Origin: Sphaeroforma sirkka
Lineage: Eukaryota > Opisthokonta > Ichthyosporea > Ichthyophonida
Direction of reading: 5' to 3'
Length of the DNA: 20,000 nucleotides
NCBI GenBank assembly: GCA_001586965.3
Contig: LUCW03000356.1
Location: forward strand, 12,501-32,500
Below are positions 1 through 8,834 of this stretch, piece by piece. The stretch's first letter is position 1, and each line of letters opens with the position of its first letter. Both the position numbers and the translations under genes were made by a program. The notes beneath the pieces are model-generated. The model saw only the letters and a list, made by a program, of their open reading frames with translations, searched no databases and had not been told where the DNA came from.

Positions 1-124
1 ACAACTTGACAAACAATACATAATTATTTCAAAACGGTGAAAACATGGCCTTCTATAATTTTTAAAACATCGTTCAAAAGTTCAAATACACGAGATGTCA
101 AGCCTTATTAATTATGACCTCAAC

Positions 125-350
125 CACTGGCCCTGAGGCCCCTCAGGCACGTCAGTGACGAATATTGACAGCTACCACCATGATGGCACGCCGCCAGACT
201 GCCACCACTCAATCACTGACCTCGGAGTTCAGACCAGCCACCGCCCACAGACTTTATCAGAGGCTCAGTGCTCAGAGCTCACAGTCCACCAGAGCCATGG
301 CCCAGGCCCACTGGGTCCCAGCCCCCGGGAGGCCAGGACCCAGGTCCCTT
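125..350. repeat. GC-rich island 1 with short palindromes
   Basis: Inside AT-rich DNA, this island carries close inverted repeats. CCTGAGG at 132-138 pairs with CCTCAGG at 141-147 across a 2-base loop, CTGGG at 311-315 pairs with CCCAG at 317-321, and CCCGGG lies at 324-329. Two overlapping open frames (from 155 and 165) cross it without recognisable protein character. It ends in a CTCTCAGAG motif followed by AAATATGCAATTTT, which resembles the trailing part of island 2. Confidence 0.5.
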
Positions 351-1149
351 TTACTTCACTTTCTCTCAGAGGATGGGTAAATATGCAATTTTAAAAAGTA
401 AAGATTTTAAAAAAAGAAACAGATAAAATTAATTTTTTTGAAAAACAATTCAGAAGGCTATGAAATAAAAATATTGTGGAGTGAGAACTGAGAACGAAGT
501 TCACTTGTTTTATAAATACCAAGGCAGTCTAAAAAATAAATATTATTGTTTGGCAGAAGTATTTGTTTTTAAAAACATTATTAAAAAAAGGAAATTTATC
601 TTATTTTATATATGGGTTTTTTCATACAATCCTCTGAAAAAAAGTACAATTTGCAGTACATATTTACGTTGTTTTTTTTAAATTCACGCTTCAATACACA
701 TAGGTAAAATTGAAACAAAGGCTATTTTATAAATCTGCACGCTTCTTGTTTGTTTTTGTCTCTGTCCATTTTGTTTTCCAACGTCTCTATTGAACAATAA
801 AACATGAGCGAACCACAACACGGCTATTCCAACTCCGGCCGCTGACCTTCTGTTTCTCTGAATTTCAGTGTTTTTAGTTTTATCATCAAAACCAAAAAAA
901 AAATCAAAAGTGATATTGTAGTTTACAGCGTGTAATTTTCAGAAGGCTATGGGTTTACAAAGCCGGCTATGGATGTATTTACTACAGTATACACTCTCGA
1001 TTCGGCATATTTTAAAAATAGCTTCGTGCCTTCGTCTTTTTAATTTTTTATTATATTTATTTTTATTATTTTGCATATCATATCGAATTATTTACGGTAT
1101 TATTTTTATTTATTTTTTAAATTCAAAAATGATATTGTTTTGTAGAACA

Positions 1150-1395
1150 CTGTGGGCTGTGCCACTGTGTGAGCGTGGCGCCGTGGCCTGTGGCTGTGAG
1201 GCTGTGGGGGCCTGTGACCCGCCTGAGGCGGCCTGGGGCTGGTGCACCAGTCACACTCACCAGCTCGAGCTGACTGGGCCCTCGGAGCTCGGGCTACCCA
1301 GCCCTCTCTCAGAGAATGCCGGCCGGCGGGCCGGCGGCCAACCTCAAACCTGGCCCCTCGAAAACCATAAAGGAATTGCGGGCCCGTTTAAAAAC
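1150..1395. repeat. GC-rich island 2 with dense palindromes
   Basis: The second island holds CCGCC/GGCGG around a 3-base loop at 1219-1231, GGTGCACC at 1241-1248, the perfect palindrome CAGCTCGAGCTG at 1261-1272, and GCCGGCCGGC at 1318-1327 followed by another GGCCGGC-type run. Downstream it has CTCTCAGAGAATG and later AAATATCGCAATTTTGC, echoing the order of motifs at the end of island 1. The two islands may be diverged copies of one element. Confidence 0.5.
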
Positions 1396-1509
1396 CCCTG
1401 TGTTTTAGGCCGATTGGCAAATATCGCAATTTTGCATTTTGTATTTATAATTTAAGTATTTTGAAAAAGGTTTTTTTTTAGCAAACATGTTCGTACTGGC
1501 AAATAGCAC

Positions 1510-1766
1510 AAACCTCATTACGTTTTGGTAGTACGGCGTATACGCTGAACATAAAATTAATCCGTTTCGATATATCAACGTTACAACGTATAAGTGGGAA
1601 TGAACGGATCTAACCTACTATATTTTATAATCGGACTATATGAGGGAATAGTTCTCATATATTGAACCTCAGAACCCGAATTTTGCAACCTATCAAACAT
1701 ACAGAACCAAGCAAGCGTTAAAAGCATTGAATTTTATATGATATGACGTTAAACGTAATGAGGTTT
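1510..1766. mobile_element. MITE-like element with 16-bp terminal inverted repeats
   Basis: AAACCTCATTACGTTT at 1510-1525 is exactly reverse-complementary to AAACGTAATGAGGTTT at 1751-1766. The interior holds nested inverted repeats: ATCCGTT and AACGGAT near 1560 and 1605, and ATATGAG/CTCATAT near 1638-1660. There is no internal coding frame of note, and the length (257 bp) fits a non-autonomous DNA-transposon remnant. The 8-mer ATGTTCGT occurs at 1487-1494 and 1776-1783, but at unequal distances from the repeats, so a target-site duplication is unproven. It could instead be a chance structured spacer. Confidence 0.45.
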
Positions 1767-2290
1767 AGTGTTCTGATGTTCGTCTCTTTTGGAAAGAGGA
1801 AGTATCGACGGTTTCAGCCAATTTGAATGGCTCCGAAAATGAATGACAGAGAAGCAGTCAAGCAGGGTACTAAAAAATAAAAATGCACACAGGCAGATAT
1901 ATACTCATCATAAACGTATTGCTAGCAGCGTATCAGCCCCAGTCAGAGCCGACATATTGTGGATTATACGTGAATATTTACATAGTGCATATACTGTACA
2001 CATGTATTCGAATATTGAAGTGTTTACTTTAGTACCTTTAGTACTGCAGCAGATAGTCGAGGTATAAGCAGCGTACACAACCAGTTGCGAAGCGGCGCAC
2101 ACCGCTAGTACATATTCGCAGTGGTAGTTGCTGGCCTTTTTCCAGGAGGGTGCCAGGAGTGAAGCAATCACATGGGTTTGGCTACTCTTAATAGCTTACA
2201 ACGACAACGCACGTCGACACTTTACACAACGCCCGTACAAGTTAAATAAGTTGTATATAATATATAAGTAATATAACTATTACAGAAGCT
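1767..2290. other. spacer upstream of the phosphodiesterase gene
   Basis: No supported gene is seen here. An 87-codon minus-strand frame at 1908-2171 and a 74-codon plus frame at 1843-2067 overlap each other and match no family I know. A TA-rich stretch at about 2250-2280 lies just before the proposed phosphodiesterase start and could be a core promoter, but nothing in the sequence settles this. TTACAG at 2279-2284 could also act as an acceptor, which would put an untranslated or coding exon further upstream. Confidence 0.4.
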
Positions 2291-2345
2291 ATGGAAGACC
2301 ACGTTTTCCCTCCTAGCAGGAGCTATCGCCTGCTATCCTGGCCAG
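2291..2345 (+). CDS. phosphodiesterase exon 1 (start codon)
   Basis: It encodes residues 1-18, beginning [15 protein letters not shown], and ends in phase 1 at CCAG|GTAAAC. The leftover G completes a Gly codon with the first two bases of exon 2. The ATG is in frame with all later exons. There is no family conservation this far upstream, so an earlier exon or a different first exon remains possible. Confidence 0.65.
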
Positions 2346-2624
2346 GTAAACGCAAAACATGTATCATTTATTGTTGTAATTACGAGCCCTTTGAACCGTG
2401 CGAACGACGATATAATTCTTGATTAAGAGTCATTCGGATATATGTGCTGTAGAGGGTTATGATACTGACATTTTCGTGCCGGGACTAACAAAAAAATTAT
2501 GTGTGCACCAAAATACCGGTACAAATATATCCCAGTGTGTGTACAATTGATTTTGATTGAATACTTGTATAATGTGAATAGCGTTGTCTTGATGCAATAT
2601 ATATAGTGTGTGTGTGTGTGTGCG

Positions 2625-2668
<44 letters not shown>

Positions 2669-2672
2669 CGTG

Positions 2673-2727
<55 letters not shown>

Positions 2728-2977
2728 GTGTGGGTGTGGGTGTGGGTATGTGAGAGTGTATTTTGTGTGTGTGTGTGTATGTGTATATATGTAAATATAT
2801 ATCCATATATATATGAATATATAGATTTATTTATGTATGATATATATATATATATATATATACGCAACGCAACAAACATACATCCAATTCCATTTGTATA
2901 TACCCATATATCTATGCATACACATATGTATTTTTTAACATCATGCAAACATATATATTTATATTTTATTTATTCAC

Positions 2978-3008
<31 letters not shown>

Positions 3009-3054
3009 TTAAATATACCCATATATATGTAAGTGTGTGTGTATATGTATATAT

Positions 3055-3087
<33 letters not shown>

Positions 3088-3172
3088 ATACATATATATG
3101 TATGTATGTATGTGTATATATATATATATATATATATGCATGCATATATATATATATATACATATATATGTA

Positions 3173-3260
<88 letters not shown>

Positions 3261-3395
3261 ATATACATATAATATACATATGCATATATGCGGGTGTGGG
3301 TGTGCGTGTGCGTGTGTCTGTTGGTTTTAAATATTAATGCATATATATATGTGTGGATGTGGGTGTCTGTGTGGATGTGTCTGTGTCTGTGCATT

Positions 3396-3427
<32 letters not shown>

Positions 3428-3555
3428 AGAGTGTTTGTGTGTATGTATATAATTGCATGTAATAACATATGTAGATGTTATGTGTGTGTTTTTTATGTAG
3501 ATGTTTACATCTATATTTCTGTATTTGTAGATTACATAAAGTATGTATGTATATA

Positions 3556-3588
<33 letters not shown>

Positions 3589-3709
3589 GTTAAGATTCAT
3601 ATGCATATACGTACAAATATGATCCCGTACACATACATAAAATATATATTTACACACACCTATATATATATATATACATATGTTGTATGTGCGTGTGTGT
3701 GTGTATATG

Positions 3710-3750
<41 letters not shown>

Positions 3751-6700
3751 TTTGTGTGTGTGTATAACTGTATGTATGAATATGTATTTGTGTATCTATA
3801 TATATGTGGGCGTGTGTGTTTATGCATAAATATGCATTTGTAATTCAGCTGGCATGCTTGAGTCTAATTCGGCGTGAGTACGCAGGCATTTAGAAATAGG
3901 CTTATTTACATATGAAATTTGATATTCAGTGTTTTTTTTTTAGATATTCATATAAATAACCTGATTATGTTTTACGGTACCATAATCTTCTTGCGAGTTC
4001 AAAGGATACTCATGGATAATTTCCTACTTTGTTGTTCGTTCAACTTTTTTCTTTTTCGTGCCAGGTCGAGTCATTAATTCTACGGCGGTCAGTGACCAGG
4101 AAGACGAGATAAAAATAAAAGGTCTACTGACGCGTATGGATGAGTGGGATTTCGACGTTTTTCAGTTAGAAGAATTAACAAAGGTATGCGCATGTGACGT
4201 AGCTTTTGTGTGTACCCCATGGTCACCTTGAACGGAGCATCTGATTGATGATCTGTGATCAATCTCGGAATCTTGATTATGTTTAATTACCGCTTGCCAT
4301 CGTAAATCACCAAGACGTTCTATGAAAATCATACTGCCCTTCACTCACACATCCGACTTAGCAGGGACGTGTGCTCGAAGAATTGGGCTATGCGATCTTC
4401 GAGAAAATGGGATGGATGGCCAAATTCCACATCGATGTTATCACGTTACGGACGTTTCTCAAGGTGCTGGCACATGGATATCGGGCCGATAACCCGTTCC
4501 ACAATGCTGTACACGCTGCCGATGTGACCCAGGCAGTATACTACTTTATAAACAGTCCTGGATTAAGGGACAGGCTTACCGACGTTGAGAAGTTCACGGC
4601 TGTGATTGCCGCAGTGATACACGATGTGGACCACCCGGGACTCAATAACGCGTTTTTGGAAAAGTATGTATATCTTGTAAATTGTGATTCACCCCCAAAC
4701 CCCGATTGTACTGGAGCCTGCACGAAATGGGCCCGCATCAGCATTCTGTGACAATGTTATTTGCATACTTGCGTTTGGAGTCTGTAAAATCGCCTCGAAT
4801 CTGGGCTGGTCCTGTTTTTGTACTGTTCAGGCCGGAAGCGGTGGCAATATCACCTCTGTTTGTTGTGTGTGCGCCCAGATAGTAGGCTGACACATCCGTT
4901 GTTTGTTCCTTCCTATTGTTGCAAAATTGATGGTGCCTGAGTCCTGGTGGTGTGAAAACTCGCTTGATAAGCCAAACTCTTCTTGTATGGCTCATGACTT
5001 TCATCAAGCATGCGTTCCTTTGTCATCTCACTAGAGGGTGATCGTGATTGGCAATATAGCAGATCGATTGAGACTAGCGATACAAATTAACAGATATTCC
5101 ACCAGTTGACTTTGACGTCTTATTGGAGATACCTAATCTTCATCGTTCTAAATATATAGTATTTGAGTCCTCTACCTCATTTGAATGTGTTAATATACAT
5201 TTACTGGCACATACAATATTACTGCAAAGGGTTTTCAAACCAGAATTACGCTTATCATCCTAACATATTTCAAATATTTCTGGATGTTTTGCTATACTCT
5301 CCACTATTTCAATTTTCTGCCACATTGTATTAGTATCCAGGCTCCTGGCACATCTAATCTTTCTAGATGTTTTGCTATACACCCTACTACAGATCGAATG
5401 ACCTAATCAATCTCATACACGGGTCGTCTGGAACATTAGAGAGACATCATCTGACGGCAGGGCTGGATGTGCTCTTTAGGTGCGACTTGCTAAAACAGAT
5501 GACTCCCGAAGATCGGTATGTCAAATGTTGTTTATGTCAGTATCAATGTGAGTTCTGTGTGATGGCGAATTCGGGTAGAAAACGTTGTACATTCTGTCTG
5601 TTTGTCATTGTTTCACTGTATATTTCATACTTGGATGTTAGGATGGGGCAGCTGGTCTAATTATGAACATATGTGTACCAAAAGTGTTTATTCACACACA
5701 TATCGGGGTAATACGGAATGTTTTTTGCCGCAATGTATGACTGTTTTGCTCTGGTTTGTAATAAAGCGATATTCGTGGATATGAAGTTTTTTTTTGTCGA
5801 TTTCATGTGGCGAGGAACCTGATACTTACGTTTATTGTGATATGGTCTTTCGTATTTGTACAAAGTACCCTCTGGTGGTTTATAACAGTGCTTATAAGTG
5901 CACGTGTATCTATATGTATACGATATTTGGTCGTATAAAAGTGTGTATATCTGTATTTGTTTAATACATGGACAGTTCGTATCGTGTGTATTTGTATGTA
6001 TCCGATATGTGATCGTCTATATGTGTGTGTATCTGTATATATACAATATAGCATTATGTGTATTTGTATGTATCCGATGTGTGGTCGTATATATATATGT
6101 GTATCTGTATATATACAATATAGCATTATGTGTATGTGTATATTTCCGATATGTGGTCGTCTATAAGTGTGTGTATATCTGCATATATACAATTTAGCAT
6201 CGTGTCTATGTGTATATATCCGATGTATAGTCGTCTTTAAGCGCGTGTATATCTTCATAAATACAAGATATGTGTTAATTCCTATCCTTCCCTTATAAAA
6301 ACAACATCCTTATTGACGTCTCTTCCTCGCATTACAGGGAACACGTCTGCTCGCTAGTGAAAGAATTGGTTCTGGCGACAGATATGGCGCGGCACGGCGA
6401 GTTCATGGAGAAGTTCAATGGTCTGCACAAAAATGGGGTTGACTGGTCAAATAGTGGTGAGTTTGGTGCTATGCGAGCGAGCGATCTGAGTATTAGTTTA
6501 AAGGCCGGCTCTATCCGCAATACATGAATGTAGTAGTTGTGGTTTTGGTAACATGATATTCGCCATTTCACCGTGTTCATGGCGTATTGCACCACATTGT
6601 GTTGTATGGTTTTTAGTTCATTGCTATATGAACATTAGCCGAGAAAAAAATGGAGCAAGTTGCTACTCTGTACAGTTATCGGCTGCACAGGTTAGTACCG

Positions 6701-7729
6701 CTGAGCATCGTTTATCTGGTTCGATTAGCGGCATGGCCTATAAGAATTCAACTCGAACAACCGCCTGATGTCACGTGACTTTGCATCAACCACGACGATC
6801 ACTGAAGCCTTTTTGAAATATTACTGAGAACATAACGTATGGTTTCCATAGAAACGCGAACACTCATCCTGCAACTGGTGATGAAGTGCGCCGATATAAA
6901 CAATTCTGCACGACCCCAACGGTGTATGGAGACGTGGGCGGCGATGGTTATGACCGAGTTCTTCAACCAAGGCGACCAGGAGAAGGGCCTGCAAATCGAA
7001 GTCAGCAAGGGTTTTGACAGGGAGACCACCAGGTAGGCAATATGTATGATGACATACTATACATGTACATACAGACGTGTGTGGGTATAGTTGTACGTTG
7101 TGTATATCTATGCGTTGTGTAGTAGTTCATATGGGCGTAACTGAGTACTACGTGAATCAGTGAAAATATGAGTGGCGATGGCTCTACCGAGTTCTTCAGT
7201 CACGGCGAGCAGGAGAAGATGTTGCACTTCATATGATAAGAAGTTATGCAACGTGAAAGCAGGATTATCATGCTTCTGTTATCCCCTGGTGTTTCTGTTT
7301 GCTATTTTGGCCCGATATGAAGGTATACCTTTCTCTATCGTAAAGTACCGACAGTGCAAGCAGGATTCTCGCACGTCTGCTATCCCTGGTATTTTCGTCT
7401 ACTGATTGGCTTTCCATGCAACCCATAGATCCTTCTCTATCACCGTATACCGATAGTGGAATCGGGGCTCCCATACTTTATATTCCTTTTTTTTTTACTC
7501 TCTCTGGTTTTCCTTATATATATACCCATTCTTCCGTCTCTATCACAGTATACCGACAGTGCAAGCAGGGTTCATAGGCTTCTGCGTGCAGCCGTTATTT
7601 CAAGCTCTGGCCAATCTAGTACCGTGCGACGCCACACAGCTCACTCTGGCGCTGTTAAGCGAGAACCTGGCTAGGTGGAAGGAGAGACAGGCCGAGGTCG
7701 CAGCCCAGAAAGCAGCCGAGAATGCCTGA
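2291..7729 (+). CDS. class I 3',5'-cyclic-nucleotide phosphodiesterase, PDE1-like, 7 exons
   Basis: This gene hydrolyses cAMP and/or cGMP to the 5'-monophosphate. The exons are 2291-2345, 4065-4183, 4365-4663, 5393-5515, 6338-6456, 6852-7032 and 7549-7729. They sum to 1077 nt (358 aa plus TGA) with every phase joining correctly. The catalytic domain spans about residues 40-345. It has H104 (general acid) and H108 in HNAVHAADV, the [13 protein letters not shown] signature at 144-156 (metal ligands H144, D145), the metal Asp D253 in KCADINN, and the purine-binding Gln Q304 with the clamp Phe F307. WDFDVF near the N-terminus and a charged [11 protein letters not shown] tail recall PDE1. No calmodulin-binding region, GAF domain or membrane segment is visible in the short N-terminus. 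One oddity is that the usual YNDxS segment reads HGSSG (167-171). The start at 2291 is inferred from phase and is the weakest part. Nucleotide preference cannot be read from the sequence. Confidence 0.9.
2346..4064 (+). other. phosphodiesterase intron 1
   Basis: This 1719-nt intron runs from GTAAAC to a pyrimidine-rich GTGCCAG acceptor. Most of it is the TA/TG microsatellite listed separately. I see no exon or RNA gene in the rest. Confidence 0.65.
2605..3800. repeat. compound TA/TG microsatellite
   Basis: There are many alternating blocks of (TG)n and (TA)n, interspersed with TATG, GGGTGTGGGTG and short unique spacers. The longest pure TA run is at about 3180-3255. The purine/pyrimidine step is always TG on the plus strand and CA on the minus strand in these blocks. 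The open frames on both strands are simple Y/I/C/V or H/T/Y/I repeats and are not genes. Confidence 0.97.
4065..4183 (+). CDS. phosphodiesterase exon 2
   Basis: It encodes residues 19-58, entering the catalytic domain at [16 protein letters not shown]. The acceptor GTGCCAG follows a T-rich tract and the donor is GTATGC (phase 0). The WxFDVF motif marks the first helices of the class I phosphodiesterase fold. Confidence 0.88.
4365..4663 (+). CDS. phosphodiesterase exon 3 (metal-binding core)
   Basis: It encodes residues 59-157. The exon carries H104 (proton donor), H108 and the full HDxDHxGxxN signature at 144-153, and so most of the bimetal site. The acceptor is GCAG|GGACGT, the donor GTATGT, and the end phase is 2. 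Confidence 0.95.
5277..5380. repeat. short direct duplication before the exon 4 acceptor
   Basis: TTTCTGGATGTTTTGCTATAC at 5277-5297 recurs with one mismatch at 5360-5380, just upstream of the ACTACAG acceptor of exon 4. The bases beyond also match loosely. The upstream copy lacks the terminal AG. The offset is 83 bp. Confidence 0.7.
5393..5515 (+). CDS. phosphodiesterase exon 4
   Basis: It encodes residues 158-199 (both end codons split), including LERHH at 173-177, the counterpart of the LENHH helix. The segment before it reads HGSSG where most family members have YNDxS. The exon length and phase (2 to 2) are otherwise normal, and the residue spacing to HDxDH is the usual one. Confidence 0.9.
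5890..6270. repeat. ~72-bp minisatellite in phosphodiesterase intron 4
   Basis: About five diverged tandem copies share a CCGATATGTGGTCGT core and a following TATATACAATATAGCAT segment. The core occurs near 5920, 6002, 6073, 6145 and 6220, giving steps of 82, 71, 72 and 75 bp. Open frames on both strands through this block reflect the repeat. Confidence 0.85.
6338..6456 (+). CDS. phosphodiesterase exon 5
   Basis: It encodes residues 199-239 with split codons at both ends. It contains [10 protein letters not shown] (the family TDM-xxH motif, which sits beside the metal site) and DWSNSE. The acceptor is TTACAG, the donor GTGAGT, and the end phase is 1. Confidence 0.92.
6852..7032 (+). CDS. phosphodiesterase exon 6
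   Basis: It encodes residues 239-299 (split at both ends). The exon carries [11 protein letters not shown] with the metal-coordinating Asp253, then [12 protein letters not shown], the family EEFFxQGDxE helix. The donor is GTAGGC and the end phase is 2. Confidence 0.93.
7174..7230 (+). pseudogene. decayed partial copy of phosphodiesterase exon 6
   Basis: GCGATGG, ACCGAGTTCTTCA, GGCGA and CAGGAGAAG occur in the same order here and in exon 6 at 6941-6997, with small indels between them. The copy lies inside intron 6 about 233 bp downstream of its source. It lacks recognisable splice sites and loses the reading frame, so it is a non-functional duplicate. Confidence 0.75.
7229..7600 (+). repeat. 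four-copy ~102-bp tandem repeat overlapping the exon 7 acceptor
   Basis: The anchor GTGCAAGCAGG and its diverged forms occur at 7253, 7354, 7456 and 7559, which are steps of 101, 102 and 103 bp. Copies 2-4 also share the preceding TCTCTATC pyrimidine tract. The fourth copy is the real start of exon 7. In the copies ahead of it, the acceptor CACAG has become TAAAG (copy 2), CACCG (copy 3) or is unrecognisable (copy 1). These look like decayed duplicates of the exon 7 5' end. Confidence 0.8.
7549..7729 (+). CDS. phosphodiesterase exon 7 (stop codon)
   Basis: It encodes residues 299-358 and a TGA stop. [12 protein letters not shown] places the invariant Gln304 and Phe307 of the nucleotide pocket. 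The tail [17 protein letters not shown] is a charged helix like the PDE1 C-terminus. The acceptor is TATCACAG. Confidence 0.92.
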
Positions 7730-8834
7730 ATAGCCTCGCGACAAGCGAGCTTGACCACTCTGGAGTGTTTGCGCGTGTGTGTGTTGAATGGCGCTGTACG
7801 ATGGGTCTGAGGTGGTGCATACGGTGGTTGAAACACTGCATCGGTAATCTGAGCGGTGTTCTTTGCATGGCACATGGTGACTTAAGACATGGTTACTACA
7901 GAGCTTGCTATGTGCATGTGGAGAGACAAAAATCGTATTGCTGCAGTAATGTATTTAAGCAACACCTGGCCATGCACGATGTATACTATAGAACATGCTA
8001 TGAGCATTGTTTGTATAAGTCCCGGGCATCTGGGCTGAATATTCATAAGCTAAGCATGGATTGCAAAGCTATCCAAGAACACCAACACACGCGACAAAAA
8101 ATATATGCTCAACGAGCATTGTATAAAAAAGTATGGAGTACCTTTTGACTGTCTCACTCCGCTTAATACCTGATGATATTTGGTTGTCAATGAGCTTTTT
8201 ATCTTTAATAGTATGTCTGTTGTGTGTATAGTGTGGCGTTATACTGCTGGCTCCGTGTTGCAGCAATTCACAGATGTGTTGGGTAAAGCACGTGTTTTAA
8301 AAAGGAGCACTGCATTTGTAGCGGCTCTGTGAAGCGGGACTCGGGGTCGACTCAAATTGCAAGAATTCACGAAGAAGAAAATGATAGCTGTTTGATTTAG
8401 GAAATGATCAGGCCAATTCCGATACATAAAACTCTTACTTCCGCCTCACACCGGTACGCTATACAACCGGTTGAAGTTCCCTGTTACTTATAGATAGCGG
8501 CCTTTCGTCCAAAGGGTTTACATGAATTCTAAGAATAATCCCTATAATTTAGTATAAAACCTTTTGCTTCTAAATTTAAAGGTATTCAACGTCGCTGGGA
8601 CCCCGATGTGCTGTAACCTACACCCAGGCGGACCAACCTTGAAAAATTGAGCGCACATAGTTGTGTGGTGCGTGTCCGCATGTATGTGTGATTCAAACTA
8701 AAGTTTTTGTTTCCGTGCGTGTGAGTGCACTTGTGGAAGTGTGTCGATACTACAATCGATACTCAGACATGCATGTAGAAGTAAGTGACTGTGTATGTGT
8801 ATGTATGCATATTGGTAAGTGACTGTCTATTTGC
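7730..8834. other. spacer after the phosphodiesterase, including its 3' UTR
   Basis: No supported gene is seen. A 157-codon plus frame (7675-8148) overlaps exon 7 out of frame and continues downstream. It contains two related stretches, YYRACYVH and YYRTCYEH, from a diverged ~89-bp direct repeat at about 7890-8010. I read it as chance plus repeat. No AATAAA signal is seen close behind the phosphodiesterase stop. Confidence 0.5.

Larger units (their letters stand above)
1..1500. other. AT-rich block with GC-rich islands, no recognisable gene
   Basis: This stretch is strongly AT-rich, with long A and T runs, and is interrupted by two GC-rich islands at about 125-350 and 1150-1395. The composition changes near 1500 to the more balanced sequence of the rest of the window. 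Open frames at 481-681 and 949-1455 translate mostly into F/L/I/Y/K-rich peptides that follow base composition, and the second runs from AT-rich DNA straight into the GC island. I recognise no protein family. AT-rich DNA with GC hairpin clusters resembles some mitochondrial genomes, so a nuclear copy of organelle DNA is possible, but no mitochondrial gene was recognised to prove it. Confidence 0.55.

Noticed and set aside
949-1455. 168-codon frame with a hydrophobic stretch
   Set aside because: The F/L/I/Y content follows AT-rich DNA and the second half is the GC island in the same frame. No family is recognised.
2423-3843. Many open frames of 60-160 codons on both strands
   Set aside because: They are translations of TA/TG dinucleotide repeats (Y/I/C/V or H/T/Y/I strings) and lie in PDE intron 1.
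6712-6735. GGTTCGATTAG resembling a tRNA B box
   Set aside because: No matching A box or cloverleaf could be drawn around it. No other tRNA-like signal was seen in the window.
2291-7729. The PDE gene as a pseudogene, because of the altered YND segment and duplicated exons
   Set aside because: All seven exons join in phase without stops, and the metal ligands, general acid and purine Gln are intact.
7675-8148. 157-codon Cys/His-rich frame with YYRxCYxH repeats
   Set aside because: It starts out of frame inside the real PDE exon 7. The repeat comes from a diverged ~89-bp direct duplication in the 3' spacer. No zinc-finger spacing is regular.
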